A stretch of DNA of 64,000 bases, from contig NZ_JAMOZL010000007.1 of NCBI RefSeq assembly GCF_023667495.1, forward strand, positions 186,001 through 250,000, in the 5' to 3' direction. Below, in pieces: positions 17,179 to 26,801 of the stretch. The notes beneath the pieces were generated by a model that saw only the letters and a list, made by a program, of their open reading frames with translations, ran no database searches and was not told where the DNA came from. This stretch comes from Dyadobacter sp. MSC1_007. Lineage in GTDB: Bacteria; Bacteroidota; Bacteroidia; Cytophagales; Spirosomataceae. The translations under genes and the position numbers were made by a program. Position 1 is the first letter of the stretch; the number at the start of each line of letters is the position of its first letter.

Positions 17179-18207
17179 ATGACTCCCTCTGTTGCGATTG
17201 TAATCCTGAATTATAACGGTCAGCATTATCTCGAAAAATTTCTTCCAAAAGTTATTGAACATTCTGATGGCCATGCCATCTGGATTGCCGATAATGCGTC
17301 CACGGATCACTCGCTGGACTGGCTCCGGTTGCATTATCCGGAGCTGAATATCCTTATAATTACGGAAAACAAAGGCTATGCAGGCGGATACAATGATGCG
17401 CTGAAGCGGATCCGCGCGGACTATTATATATTACTTAATTCTGACATTGAGGTAACTGAAAACTGGATACAGCCGGTTATCACATTCATGGAGTCGGACC
17501 CGCAGATTGCGGCCTGCCAACCCAAAATCCGCGCTTACGACCTTCCTACGCACTTTGAATATGCCGGAGCTGCCGGTGGCTACATGGATTATCTGGGTTA
17601 TCCTTTTTGCCGGGGCCGAATTTTCGATACGCGGGAAGAGGATTTGGGCCAATATGATGACGAAAAAGATGTATTCTGGGCAACAGGCGCATGCCTGTTC
17701 ATCAGGTCGGGCGCATTTCACAAAGCTTCGGGTTTCGATGAGTCGTTCTTCGCGCACATGGAGGAGATCGACCTTTGCTGGCGGCTGTTAAACATGAAAT
17801 ACCGCATTACTTACTGCGGAAAATCGATGGTTTACCACGTCGGCGGCGGGACACTGCACAAATCCAATCCGCGGAAGACCTTCCTGAATTACAGGAATAA
17901 CCTTATTATGCTTTACAAGAACCTGCCTAAGGGACGGCGTTGGAAAACGGTACTAATCAGACTTATACTGGATGGTGTTTCAAGCGTGCGGTTTATGGCA
18001 ACAGGTGCGTGGCCCGACGTTTTGGCAATCGTCCGGGCGCATTTCGCTTTTTACAGGATGATCCCCGCTCTTACCAGGAATACAAAACGCACAAGATACC
18101 GAGCTCCACTGTATTACAGGAGCGTTGTGTGGGAATATTTTGTTCTGGGAAAACACCGTTTCAGTAAGCTGACGGGCATTGACTCCACTAAAGCTCCCAG
18201 ATCGTAG
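17179..18207 (+). CDS. Glycosyltransferase family 2
   Basis: A 342-residue GT-A-fold transferase. The start of the nucleotide-sugar-binding domain is VAIVILNYNGQHYLEKFLP, followed by IADNASTDHSLDWL and ENKGYAGGYNDAL; the metal-binding D-x-D equivalent is YILLNSDIEV near residue 95, and the acceptor-side region includes GFDESFFAHMEEIDLCWRL near residue 190, a motif often seen in rhamnosyl- and related transferases. It probably adds a sugar to a surface polysaccharide or lipid-linked intermediate. The C-terminal part has amphipathic stretches for membrane contact but no clear transmembrane helix. Its 3' end overlaps the convergent PspC gene by 20 bases. Confidence 0.85.
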   Translation: MTPSVAIVILNYNGQHYLEKFLPKVIEHSDGHAIWIADNASTDHSLDWLRLHYPELNILIITENKGYAGGYNDALKRIRADYYILLNSDIEVTENWIQPVITFMESDPQIAACQPKIRAYDLPTHFEYAGAAGGYMDYLGYPFCRGRIFDTREEDLGQYDDEKDVFWATGACLFIRSGAFHKASGFDESFFAHMEEIDLCWRLLNMKYRITYCGKSMVYHVGGGTLHKSNPRKTFLNYRNNLIMLYKNLPKGRRWKTVLIRLILDGVSSVRFMATGAWPDVLAIVRAHFAFYRMIPALTRNTKRTRYRAPLYYRSVVWEYFVLGKHRFSKLTGIDSTKAPRS

Positions 18208-18409
18208 GGCTGTTATGTCTCCGCCAATGCTGGTGTAATTCCATCCAGAATGCCAGGACAAGATAAAGGATAATAGGGGACCCGAAGGTCATGAAAGTGG
18301 CGTAAATAAAGTACTTCCGGATGCTGCTAGCAGGGAAATTGAGCTTCTCTCCCAGCTTAGCACACACTCCAAATATCTGGTTCTCAACGAAATACCTGAA
18401 CTTGCTCAT
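18188..18409 (-). CDS. PspC-domain membrane protein
   Basis: A 73-residue protein containing little more than a PspC domain: FGVCAKLGEKLNFPASSIRK followed by one hydrophobic helix (YFIYATFMTFGSPIILYLVL). PspC-type proteins sit in the cytoplasmic membrane and in other bacteria act in envelope stress signalling. The pattern of a soluble amphipathic segment followed by a single helix is complete, so this is a short but intact member. Its 3' end overlaps the end of the glycosyltransferase gene by 20 bases. Confidence 0.75.
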   Translation of the reverse strand: MSKFRYFVENQIFGVCAKLGEKLNFPASSIRKYFIYATFMTFGSPIILYLVLAFWMELHQHWRRHNSPTIWEL

Positions 18410-18762
18410 ACCTTATCTTTGAATAATTGCCTCATAATTAGCGATTTTCGCCCGGATATGCAATTTTGCCGTGTGAATTTAACTTTAAGAATGGCGAAAA
18501 AGCAAAATACCGCTAAGTCGTAAATTTTCAAATTCTTTAATCAAATAAATTGTTTTACAAACAATTTTTGTTTCTTTGTGATTGAAGATTTTGTAAGTTG
18601 TTCATTATAATCGAGATGTCTTCATGAGAATTTCCAAAATTTCTTTTGCTAATGCGTTGAGCCTCCCTCAATTATTTGGTAAGGTCATTTCGACTTTTAA
18701 CTGAAACGCTTACATTTCCTCTTGTATTTTCACCTTATTTCAATTTTTTTATTTCAACTATT
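18410..18762. other. Intergenic region upstream of the cold-shock gene
   Basis: About 350 bases without a supportable gene. It is AT-rich and probably holds divergent promoters for the PspC gene and the cold-shock gene, and a long cold-shock leader. I see no clear fold or box that I would name. Confidence 0.5.
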
Positions 18763-18957
18763 ATGCCAACAGGTACTGTAAAATTTTTCAATGAAGCTAA
18801 GGGATACGGCTTCATCGTGGAAGACGACACAAACAAGGACATTTTTGTCCATGTGACAGGATTGGGAGGACTTACTATCCGTGAAAATGACCAAGTAGAG
18901 TACGAAGTCGTTGAAGGTAAAAAAGGACTAAACGCTGTGCAAGTAAAAAAGATATAG
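18763..18957 (+). CDS. Cold-shock protein (CspA family)
   Basis: A 64-residue single OB-fold RNA/DNA-binding protein. Both nucleic-acid-binding motifs are present: RNP1 as KGYGFIVED and RNP2 as DIFVHVTGL. Such proteins melt RNA structure and act as transcription antiterminators and RNA chaperones. The start at 18763 gives MPTGTVKFFNEAKGYGF, the conserved family N-terminus; the frame is open further upstream but the extra residues are not homologous. The gene has its own terminator and a long AT-rich upstream region, typical of cold-shock genes with regulated leaders. Confidence 0.93.
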   Translation: MPTGTVKFFNEAKGYGFIVEDDTNKDIFVHVTGLGGLTIRENDQVEYEVVEGKKGLNAVQVKKI

Positions 18958-18980
18958 TAATATTTTTTTTGCAGGAAATT

Positions 18981-19010
18981 AAAAATGCCGCTCTTTTGCG
19001 GCATTTTTAA
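18981..19010. terminator. Bidirectional terminator between cold-shock gene and lysS
   Basis: Perfect 11-bp arms AAAAATGCCGC and GCGGCATTTTT around a six-base loop. A and T runs on either side make it usable from both convergent genes. Confidence 0.9.
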
Positions 19011-19018
19011 TTTATATC

Positions 19019-20734
19019 CTATTCCACCCAGACCTTTACATCGTCCAGCAGCGGCATTTTTTCTTCAATTTTCAGCTTTTTGCGCATACCACCCAAATCA
19101 TTGAAAATCTTGTTCGGATTAGCGCTTTTTAGTTGTTCGATCGTCAGGATATTCATTTTTTGCAATGCGGGCACCCATACCGCAGGCACTCCGGCACTCA
19201 CATAATCTGCTTCTTTAGCCACCTCCGCTTTTTTCTCCGGACGCATCTGCGGGAAGAATATCACTTCCTGAATGCTCGCATTGTTGGTCAGCAACATCGT
19301 CAGGCGGTCGATACCGATACCGATACCTGCTGTGGGAGGCATTCCATATTCGAGAGAGCGCAGAAAATCATCGTCCATTTCCATTGCCTCGTCGTCGCCG
19401 CGCTCTTTCAATTTAAGCTGATCTTCAAAACGTTCGCGCTGTTCGATCGGATCGTTAAGCTCCGAGTATGCGTTGGCGATCTCCTTACCGTTTACAAAAA
19501 GCTCGAAACGCTCCACCATGCCTGTTTTGGTGCGGTGTTTCTTGGTAAGGGGTGACATTTCGACAGGGTGGTCGATGATAAAAGTAGGCTGAATGATATT
19601 CGCTTCCACTTTCTCACCAAAAATCTCATCGATAAGTTTGCCTTTGCCCATGCTTTCGTTCACTTCCATTCCCCAGGCGCGGCATTGGTCGCGGATCGCG
19701 TTTTCGTCCAGCTGTTCAACGTCCAGACCGGTATATTTGTGGATAGCTTCCGTGATGCTCAGTCTAGGATATGGTCCTGCAAAATCCAGTTCCACTTCTC
19801 CAAACAGTACTTTAGTTGTTCCATTAACCGCGAGCGCCACTTTTTCGAGCAGGCCTTCGGTCATGTTCATCAGCCAGAGGTAATCTTTATAGGCAACATA
19901 TAACTCAACAGTTGTGAATTCCGGGTTATGCGTCCGGTCCATTCCTTCATTACGGAATAGTTTGCCAAACTCATAAACGCCTTCAAAACCGCCGACGATA
20001 AGTCTTTTTAAATGCAGCTCAGTGGCGATACGCAGGTAAAGCCCAAGGTCGAGTGCATTGTGATGCGTTGTGAATGGCCTTGCGGCAGCCCCTCCGTGAA
20101 TGGACTGAAGTACAGGAGTTTCCACTTCCAGCCAGCCGTTCGAATCGAAATAAGAACGCATGGTGGTAATGATCCGCGCACGTTTGATAAAAATCTCACG
20201 CACTTCGGGGTTGACGATCAGGTCGACGTAACGCTGGCGATACCGTAGCTCGGGATCTGTGAAACCGTCATGCACATTACCATCCTCGTCACGTTTTACG
20301 ACGGGTAGTGGTCGCAGGGATTTATTCAAAATCTTGAATTCCTGCACATGAACCGATATTTCGCCGGTTTGTGTAGTGAATACAAAACCCGTCACCGCAA
20401 TAATATCGCCGATATCGAGCAGTTTTTTGAAGACTGTGTTGTATAAAGTTTTGTCCTCGCCGGGGCAAAGATCGTCACGGCGGAAATACAGCTGCATACG
20501 GCCTGTACTATCCTGAAACTCAGCAAATGCAGCGCTTCCCATAATCCGGAAGCCCATCAGCCTGCCGGCCATCGTGACGTGTTTATAGTCGATCTTGTTG
20601 TTCTCGTAGTTTTTAAGAATGTCGGCCGCGTAAGTATTTACAATAAATTCCTCCGCAGGGTAGGGCTCAATGCCCAATCGCATGAGTTCTTCGCGCTTTT
20701 GACGACGTAATATTTCCTGTTCGCTCAGTAACAT
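19019..20734 (-). CDS. lysS: Lysine--tRNA ligase, class II
   Basis: Charges tRNA-Lys with lysine. The 571-residue protein has the N-terminal OB-fold anticodon-binding domain ([20 protein letters not shown], about residues 55-75) and the class II catalytic core with motif 2 in [20 protein letters not shown] and motif 3 in [15 protein letters not shown]. It is longer than the E. coli enzyme (505) by about 65 residues at the C-terminus, where [20 protein letters not shown] and [14 protein letters not shown] resemble a helix-hairpin-helix-like extension; I believe this tail is common in Bacteroidota. The first ATG gives [20 protein letters not shown], the usual N-terminus. Confidence 0.95.
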   Translation of the reverse strand: MLLSEQEILRRQKREELMRLGIEPYPAEEFIVNTYAADILKNYENNKIDYKHVTMAGRLMGFRIMGSAAFAEFQDSTGRMQLYFRRDDLCPGEDKTLYNTVFKKLLDIGDIIAVTGFVFTTQTGEISVHVQEFKILNKSLRPLPVVKRDEDGNVHDGFTDPELRYRQRYVDLIVNPEVREIFIKRARIITTMRSYFDSNGWLEVETPVLQSIHGGAAARPFTTHHNALDLGLYLRIATELHLKRLIVGGFEGVYEFGKLFRNEGMDRTHNPEFTTVELYVAYKDYLWLMNMTEGLLEKVALAVNGTTKVLFGEVELDFAGPYPRLSITEAIHKYTGLDVEQLDENAIRDQCRAWGMEVNESMGKGKLIDEIFGEKVEANIIQPTFIIDHPVEMSPLTKKHRTKTGMVERFELFVNGKEIANAYSELNDPIEQRERFEDQLKLKERGDDEAMEMDDDFLRSLEYGMPPTAGIGIGIDRLTMLLTNNASIQEVIFFPQMRPEKKAEVAKEADYVSAGVPAVWVPALQKMNILTIEQLKSANPNKIFNDLGGMRKKLKIEEKMPLLDDVKVWVE

Positions 20735-20913
20735 CTGACAGCAATGATTTAGAAAATGGAATCTTGAATTCCAAAAGAGAGCGCAAAACTACTATATTTT
20801 GCCGTGAATAGCGAGACTGACGATAATTTCTGGCACGCTATTAATGTCTTACTTATCTTGTAATTGGAACAACCGGCTTCCAGTCATCAACATCGTTAAA
20901 AACCCTTCGATCC

Positions 20914-23415
20914 ATGTTTTCGAAAGTCCTTAAAATCTTTGGTTTTGTAGCACTGGCAGGCTTTTTACTTTTTGCAGCAGCGGAAATATGGGTTTATCAC
21001 AACAGGGAAAAGATATTCAGGGCAGCACAGGAGACGATAAATGAGAGCCTGAATGGTAATCTGGAAATAGGTGACTTCAAATTCAGGCCATTTTACGGCG
21101 GGTTGGGGCTGAACTTCACGCTGTCGGATGTCAAATTGACCGATAGTCTCTACAACGTTCACCGCAAACCGTTTCTTGAGGCACGTCGCCTGCACGTCGC
21201 GCTGGACTTCAAAGGATTTTACACGAAGGACATCAAGGTCAAGAACCTGGTGCTGGAAGACGGAAACCTTAGTCTGTTTGTACAACGCAATGGATATTCG
21301 AATTTATCCATATTTAAATCAGGCAAAGACACTAAAAAGGATAAGAAGGAGGGCAACAGCGATGATTTGATCGACAAATTAGGAAATGTCCGGTTCATCA
21401 ACTTCGGCGTGAGTTATTCGGATTCTACCAAGCAAAAATATTATGGCGCATTGTTCCACGACGTCACCAACATTGTAGAAAAGACTGACTCAGGCGCTAC
21501 TGCCACCCTCACCGGGCCCACGCTGTTCCATGGCCTCACTTTTCGTGTTGATAAAGGCGGCTTTCTCATGAATCAGGAGACGATCCTGGCGCTTGCTGTG
21601 GGATACGACGAGGATGCGAAGGCATTGAAAGTATATCCTTCAACGCTGGAAAGTGCCACACACGACAAGATCGGGATCAATGGGGTCTTCGATTTTTCCG
21701 ATACCATCAAAGTTTTCCAACTGAATTTTGAAGCAAAAAAAATAGCTGTTAAGAATGCGCTTCCGCTTTTAAACAGAAGGCTCCAAAAGCAGATCGATTC
21801 GATCGGGATCCTGGCCGATGTCGATACCCGGGTGAGGCTGAGGGGTATATTGGGCAGACCGGGATTGAAACCACAAGTAGATGTATATTTTCAGACGGAT
21901 ACCTTTAATTACAGCCTGCCAGTGGGTACGCTGCGCAAAATAAAGGCGTCGGGAACGTTCACCAACCGCGCAGACTCGACCAAGCTCGCTAGCGTTTTCA
22001 ACTCTACGCTGATAGCCCCTAAAATAAGTGGCTTTTTCGAAACGATTCCCTTTGCATTCAGTCTGGTAGTGAATAATTTTCGTAACCCGAGGGCAAAGCT
22101 TGATGGTCGTATTGAAGCGGATTCGACAAATCTGGGCGATTTGCTTGACCCTACACGTTACCGTTTCAAACACGGCAAAGCGAAGATCGATTTTCACTTT
22201 AATGGAAACCTTAAGAAGTTTTACAACGCCGAGCGGGACAATTTCGATGGCAAATTGTGGGGTAAGGCATCGATGGAGAACGTGGCAATGGATTACTTGC
22301 CGCGACAGGTGCATTTGAGCAAGATCAACGGAGATTTTACCTTTAATGAGAAAGCGGTAGTACTTCCCAATCTGCGATTCTCCGACGGGCAGAACATGCT
22401 TTATGTGAGGGGCCAGTTGCTGGATTTGATTCCCTACCTATTTGGTTCACCCAAACCATTACGTGCCAATGTTGACATCAACATCCCCAACTGGCAGCTT
22501 AACTGGCTTGAAACGTTGCTTGCGGCAAAAGGTACCGTAAATACAAAAACCAGGAAAACGCTGAGACTATCGAACCTGCTCGATAATGCGATCGATAAAA
22601 TGCAGATCGTCGCAAAGCTCGATGCGAAGAAACTACGCTACCGGCATTTTACCGGTCGGGACGTGAAGGGCCAGCTTACTATCAAAAACAATGCTATGAG
22701 TATTGAATATTTTGTAATGAAGGCATTTGGAGCCGGAAATGTGAGGATCTCCGGGGAAATGGATAATTCCGGGTCCGGGACGTTGCCACATCTATCCCTG
22801 CGTGGAAGGATAGCCAATGCCGACGTGCATTCGGTATTTTATTCTTTTGATAATTTTGGACAAAAGACTATTACCCATCAGAATCTTAAAGGCACCCTAA
22901 ACACTGATTTTAACTTTGAATCGGCCCTAAGCAACAATGTAAAACTGATCCCATCTAGCATGCGAGGTGTGCTTCGCGTTGATCTGACAAATGGCTATAT
23001 TATTAATTTTGAGCCATTTATGAAGATGAAAAAGCTCATATTCAAAAAGAGGAACTTTGAACGCGTAAAGTTTGCGCCCATACGTAACGACTTCCGGCTT
23101 ACGGGTCAGGAAATTCTGATCGCGCCGATGGAAATCGAATCGAACGTGCTTACGCTCTACATTGACGGGGTTTACAGCTTTGGCAACAAGACGGATATCA
23201 ATATTCAGATACCGTTAAGCAACCTCAAAAAACGGGACTCGACCTACGTGCTTGACCCTAACAATCCCGAAAAGAAAGACGGCTCAAAGATATTCCTCCG
23301 TGCTATCGATGAGAATGGAGAGGTGAACATCAAACTGGCCTTCCGCCGGAAAAAGAAGGATAAATCGAAACAGGAAGATGACGAGGCTAAAAAGCTGGAA
23401 GATATTGAGAAATAG
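20914..23415 (+). CDS. AsmA-like envelope protein
   Basis: An 833-residue protein with an N-terminal membrane anchor (VLKIFGFVALAGFLLFAAAE) and a long repetitive beta-rich body facing the periplasm. The N-terminal LNGNLEIGDFKFRPF segment and the DVKLTD and KNLVLEDGNLSLF strands are typical AsmA/TamB-like repeating groove elements, and the last third (GAGNVRISGEMDNSGSGTLP) resembles the AsmA-like C-terminal domain. Proteins of this type form hydrophobic bridges that carry phospholipids between the inner and outer membrane. The C-terminus is highly charged (KKKDKSKQEDDEAKKLEDIE). It is monocistronic and converges on the response regulator with a four-base gap. Confidence 0.75.
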   Translation: MFSKVLKIFGFVALAGFLLFAAAEIWVYHNREKIFRAAQETINESLNGNLEIGDFKFRPFYGGLGLNFTLSDVKLTDSLYNVHRKPFLEARRLHVALDFKGFYTKDIKVKNLVLEDGNLSLFVQRNGYSNLSIFKSGKDTKKDKKEGNSDDLIDKLGNVRFINFGVSYSDSTKQKYYGALFHDVTNIVEKTDSGATATLTGPTLFHGLTFRVDKGGFLMNQETILALAVGYDEDAKALKVYPSTLESATHDKIGINGVFDFSDTIKVFQLNFEAKKIAVKNALPLLNRRLQKQIDSIGILADVDTRVRLRGILGRPGLKPQVDVYFQTDTFNYSLPVGTLRKIKASGTFTNRADSTKLASVFNSTLIAPKISGFFETIPFAFSLVVNNFRNPRAKLDGRIEADSTNLGDLLDPTRYRFKHGKAKIDFHFNGNLKKFYNAERDNFDGKLWGKASMENVAMDYLPRQVHLSKINGDFTFNEKAVVLPNLRFSDGQNMLYVRGQLLDLIPYLFGSPKPLRANVDINIPNWQLNWLETLLAAKGTVNTKTRKTLRLSNLLDNAIDKMQIVAKLDAKKLRYRHFTGRDVKGQLTIKNNAMSIEYFVMKAFGAGNVRISGEMDNSGSGTLPHLSLRGRIANADVHSVFYSFDNFGQKTITHQNLKGTLNTDFNFESALSNNVKLIPSSMRGVLRVDLTNGYIINFEPFMKMKKLIFKKRNFERVKFAPIRNDFRLTGQEILIAPMEIESNVLTLYIDGVYSFGNKTDINIQIPLSNLKKRDSTYVLDPNNPEKKDGSKIFLRAIDENGEVNIKLAFRRKKKDKSKQEDDEAKKLEDIEK

Positions 23416-23419
23416 CCAG

Positions 23420-24130
23420 TTACTCGCGCTCGTTACTGAACATATAACCTACGCCTTTTAAGGTTTTGATATAACTGTCACCCAACTTTTCGCGCAATTT
23501 TCTGATGTGAACGTCGACAGTTCTTTCCAAAACATAAATATCGGCGCCCCATATCTTTTGCAGCAATTCGTCACGGCTGAAAACCTTGTTGGGGGTTTGA
23601 GCAAGGAAGAAAAGCAATTCGAACTCCTTCTTAGGCAGCACAGTTGATTTTTCCGCTCCCTGCGTTACCGTATAGTTCTTCCGGTTTATCGAAAGGTCGA
23701 GAATTTCAATCGTATCACCCGATTCAGCCTTTTGTGCCTCGCGGCGGAACAATGCATTGATCCGGCTCATCAGTGCGCGTGGCTTAATGGGCTTGGTAAT
23801 GTAATCGTCTGCGCCAACCTCAAATGCCGCTACCTCGGAGTATTCTTCGGAACGGGCGGTCAGAAATAAAATATACGTATTCTTAATATCGGGATTCTGG
23901 CGAAGGATCCTTCCAGTTTCGATGCCGTCGAGTTGGGGCATCATGATGTCCAGGAGGATAAGATCCGGTATAAACGCTTTGGCAATATCAATGGCTTTTT
24001 TGCCGTTGGAGGCAGTCTGTACGGAATAGCCTTCCTTGGTTAAGTTATATTCGAGGAGTTCAACAATATCGGAATCGTCATCAACTACTAATACTTTTGG
24101 TGCCGAAGCAGCAGATTTAGCGGTGCTCAT
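23420..24130 (-). CDS. Response regulator, OmpR/PhoB family
   Basis: A 236-residue two-component transcription factor. The receiver domain (about residues 12-128) has the acidic pocket VVDDDSD, the phospho-acceptor Asp61 in LILLDIMMPQLDG, the Thr of ILFLTARSE and the Lys of YITKPIKPRAL. The winged-helix DNA-binding domain follows (about 145-235), with RTVDVHIRKLREKLGDSYIK as the recognition region. No histidine kinase lies beside it, so its signal is unknown; in Bacteroidota such PhoB-like regulators are often orphaned from their kinase. The transcript starts from its own region. Confidence 0.92.
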   Translation of the reverse strand: MSTAKSAASAPKVLVVDDDSDIVELLEYNLTKEGYSVQTASNGKKAIDIAKAFIPDLILLDIMMPQLDGIETGRILRQNPDIKNTYILFLTARSEEYSEVAAFEVGADDYITKPIKPRALMSRINALFRREAQKAESGDTIEILDLSINRKNYTVTQGAEKSTVLPKKEFELLFFLAQTPNKVFSRDELLQKIWGADIYVLERTVDVHIRKLREKLGDSYIKTLKGVGYMFSNERE

Positions 24131-24217
24131 TGTTTTTATGATTAAAACGCGATTCGAAATTAGCAGATGTGACGTTCACATTATATGAAGAACGTTATTG
24201 TTAACACAATCATAACA

Positions 24218-25057
24218 TCACCGAAAGGTAACCCGGTAGATATTCCCCTGTTCGTTTGTAACCAGCATATCGGTATTGTTCAAAAACGTGATTGCCTCCG
24301 TTTGCTTCCTGGAAAGCCTGAAACAGCCGCTTGGCTTGCTAAAATTAATGTCATCTCCGGTTACTTCAAATAGCAGCACTTTGCCATAAGTCAGCAATGC
24401 GAACCTTTTACCATCCGGACTAATCGCCGCGGAAGTTACCTGGGCATTAATGCGGATACTGTCGATCGCCTGCAAGTCGTAGCTCCCCGGTTTGGCAGGC
24501 ATTTTATATAGCTTCACAGACTTGTCCCTGCCCCAGTTTTTTGAAAGAAGATATAGACTGCCTTTGTGATGAAAAAGCGATTCAGAGTCTGAAATAGGTG
24601 TTTTTGATTTTTTGGCTGCTGTTTTTTGATCTTTATATTGAAATGCAATGCGCTCCGTTTGCGATTTGGCAACATCAAATTTATATATTTCAAACGTGTT
24701 TGCCGATGAAGCATTATTGCCAATGTCACCAATGTAAAAAATGCCGTCCTCGTCCTTTGCAAGGTCTTCCCAATCCCTGTTTTTTGCATTGGGAACGGCT
24801 TTTGTAGCCAAGAGATCACCTTTAAGGTTAAATTCGTACAGTTCTGCTTTGCCACCACTGTCATTATGGGTCCAGAAAGTGGTGCTGTCATCGCCTCTTG
24901 CCAGGCCCGAACTTTCGGACGCAACTGCCGGAAGCTTACCGATTTTACTAATTTTGTAATGCGATTTAACTTTCTTAAAATCATTGGTTCTGTGATCGGG
25001 CTGGCAGGTACAGAACACCGTCTTGACAGCAAACCACAGATATATCAACTTACTCAT
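24218..25057 (-). CDS. Putative secreted beta-propeller-like protein
   Basis: A 279-residue protein starting MSKLIYLWFAVKTVFCTCQP, a hydrophobic leader with Cys residues that may be a lipoprotein signal. The body has repeated blades with the pattern ESSGLARGDDSTTFWTHNDS, DWEDLAKDEDGIFYIGDIGN and SESLFHHKGSLYLLSKNW, similar to SdiA-regulated and phytase-like propeller proteins. The repeated Asp-Gly and Ser-Glu motifs could bind metal or substrate, but the function is not known. The start codon shares two bases with the start of the divergent AI-2E-family gene. Confidence 0.55.
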   Translation of the reverse strand: MSKLIYLWFAVKTVFCTCQPDHRTNDFKKVKSHYKISKIGKLPAVASESSGLARGDDSTTFWTHNDSGGKAELYEFNLKGDLLATKAVPNAKNRDWEDLAKDEDGIFYIGDIGNNASSANTFEIYKFDVAKSQTERIAFQYKDQKTAAKKSKTPISDSESLFHHKGSLYLLSKNWGRDKSVKLYKMPAKPGSYDLQAIDSIRINAQVTSAAISPDGKRFALLTYGKVLLFEVTGDDINFSKPSGCFRLSRKQTEAITFLNNTDMLVTNEQGNIYRVTFR

Positions 25058-26273
25058 GAATTCAACGTTGCGCCCTCTTCCCGACAAAGATAGAGAAACC
25101 CCTGTTTACCTGAAAATTGCCAGTACGCTGGTTGCCCTCATCGCGACGGTTTACATTCTTTACGTGCTGAGGGAGACGATTATCCCGCTCGCATTCTCTA
25201 TTTTGCTCGCGATATTACTGCACCCCGTCTGTGCCTGGCTTGAAGTGCGCCGCATTCCGAGAGTAGGGGCCATATTGCTGAGCATTCTCACATTGTTCAG
25301 CGTAATTGTCGTGCTCGTTTATGTTGTTTCGATGCAAATCGGAAGCTTCGCCGAGGAACTGCCACGCATTACGGAAAAGGCGGAGGCGATCCTGGACCAA
25401 ACGCTCACTATGGGCGAGCGCTACCTGAATATAAGCCGCACGCAACAGGTGAGCGAGGCAAAAAAATACCTGATCAATGCGCTGAGCGAAGGTCGGGCGG
25501 TGCTGCTCAATACATTGGTGACCACTACCGGTGCCATATCAACGTTTGTCCTGATCCCGCTTTACATCTTTTTCTTCTTGTTGTACCGCGACTTTTTCAG
25601 GATGTTCCTGCACAAGGCTGTCAGAAAAGTGCCTAATGAAGATTTGAATGCATTACTTAAAAAGATCTACGAGGTAATACGAAGTTATTTGTCGGGCCTG
25701 TTTCTGGTAATTCTCATCGTAGGAGTCCTGAATAGCGTCGGGTTACTGATCCTGGGGATTCCGCATGCGATATTCTTTGGATTTTTGGCAGGTTTCCTGA
25801 TTCTGATTCCCTATATCGGCATTCTGATTGGCTCCGTCCTGCCTGCATTATTGAGCGTTGTTACCATGGATTCGCCCTGGTATGCGGTGGGCGTGATTGG
25901 TATTATGAGCTTTGTACAGTTTCTAGAGGGTAATTTTATTACTCCAAATATCGTAGGATCAAAAGTAAGCGTAAACCCGCTTGCTGCGATCGTAGCGTTG
26001 TTTTTGGGAGGACAATTATGGGGGCTTTCAGGGTTAATACTTGCGTTGCCAGTAACAGCCATCCTGAAAGTGGTCCTGGACACGATTCCCAGCCTCGAAC
26101 CTTATGGATTTTTACTGGGAGAACCTGTACATGAAGTTGCGGAAGAAAAAGCAGGTATTTTAAGAGGAGAAATGGCAAAAGAAGTGAAAAAGAAGCCTAA
26201 CCGCCGGTACCGGAATAAACCCAGGAAAAAACCCGATGGCAATATTCCAACGCCTCCGCCCGCAGGAAATTGA
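25056..26273 (+). CDS. AI-2E family transporter (UPF0118/PerM-like)
   Basis: A 405-residue integral membrane protein with about eight hydrophobic helices. The conserved features are a central coiled cytoplasmic or periplasmic segment (EELPRITEKAEAILDQTL) and the C-terminal GFLILIPYIGILIGSVLPAL and FLEGNFITPNIVGSKVSVNP motifs characteristic of the family. Members export AI-2, or act as Na/H antiporters or permeases of unknown substrate, so the substrate should not be assumed. The C-terminal 30 residues are very basic and proline-rich. The ATG at 25056 is preferred; a TTG at 25023 would only add 11 residues that overlap the divergent gene. Confidence 0.85.
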   Translation: MNSTLRPLPDKDRETPVYLKIASTLVALIATVYILYVLRETIIPLAFSILLAILLHPVCAWLEVRRIPRVGAILLSILTLFSVIVVLVYVVSMQIGSFAEELPRITEKAEAILDQTLTMGERYLNISRTQQVSEAKKYLINALSEGRAVLLNTLVTTTGAISTFVLIPLYIFFFLLYRDFFRMFLHKAVRKVPNEDLNALLKKIYEVIRSYLSGLFLVILIVGVLNSVGLLILGIPHAIFFGFLAGFLILIPYIGILIGSVLPALLSVVTMDSPWYAVGVIGIMSFVQFLEGNFITPNIVGSKVSVNPLAAIVALFLGGQLWGLSGLILALPVTAILKVVLDTIPSLEPYGFLLGEPVHEVAEEKAGILRGEMAKEVKKKPNRRYRNKPRKKPDGNIPTPPPAGN

Positions 26274-26274
26274 T

Positions 26275-26757
26275 TTAAGGCTTCACCGGTACTTTCTCCA
26301 CGCTTATCCCAACGCTAATAATAAATGGCAGCGGATTTTGCCGCATCGATTGGGATAACACGAAAGTGTAAGTGCCTGATCTCGGAAAACGATAGTTTTT
26401 CAAAAAAGGGATTTTATGATCAAAAAGATCACCTAACCCGTGCCCGTAAGGTTTTCCGGTAGTTTCGTTTGAAATATAAACCTCTTCCAGCGTGTTGGAT
26501 ATCACTTTCTGGTCGGGGCCGGTAAAATTCCGGGTGAGGTAAAGATTGTAATAGGGATATTGAAGCGCATTACGAAGCAGATAATAGACATTGTAACTCT
26601 GCGTCGTATCGGTGATCTCCACTTTGAACGTTGGTTTGTCTTTAATATACCAGAGCCCGTCATCAATATCCTCGTGCGCTTTGTAAACGACATTTTTATC
26701 GCATCCCGACAAAAACAATACAAAGGATAAAACGACAGCAAGCCGGAAGAACTTCAT
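26275..26757 (-). CDS. gldH: Gliding motility lipoprotein GldH
   Basis: A 160-residue lipoprotein with leader KFFRLAVVLSFVLFLSGCDK ending in a good lipobox (LSGC), so it should be anchored by lipid after processing. The mature protein matches the GldH family, with YNVYYLLRNALQYPYYNLYL and DLFDHKIPFLKNYRFPRSGT as recognisable stretches. GldH is needed for gliding in Flavobacterium and is kept in many non-gliding relatives. Its stop codon is two bases from that of the convergent transporter gene. Confidence 0.85.
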   Translation of the reverse strand: MKFFRLAVVLSFVLFLSGCDKNVVYKAHEDIDDGLWYIKDKPTFKVEITDTTQSYNVYYLLRNALQYPYYNLYLTRNFTGPDQKVISNTLEEVYISNETTGKPYGHGLGDLFDHKIPFLKNYRFPRSGTYTFVLSQSMRQNPLPFIISVGISVEKVPVKP

Positions 26758-26801
26758 GAAGGACTCTGATATGTTGAATTACAAAACTACCTTTTTTAGT
26801 A

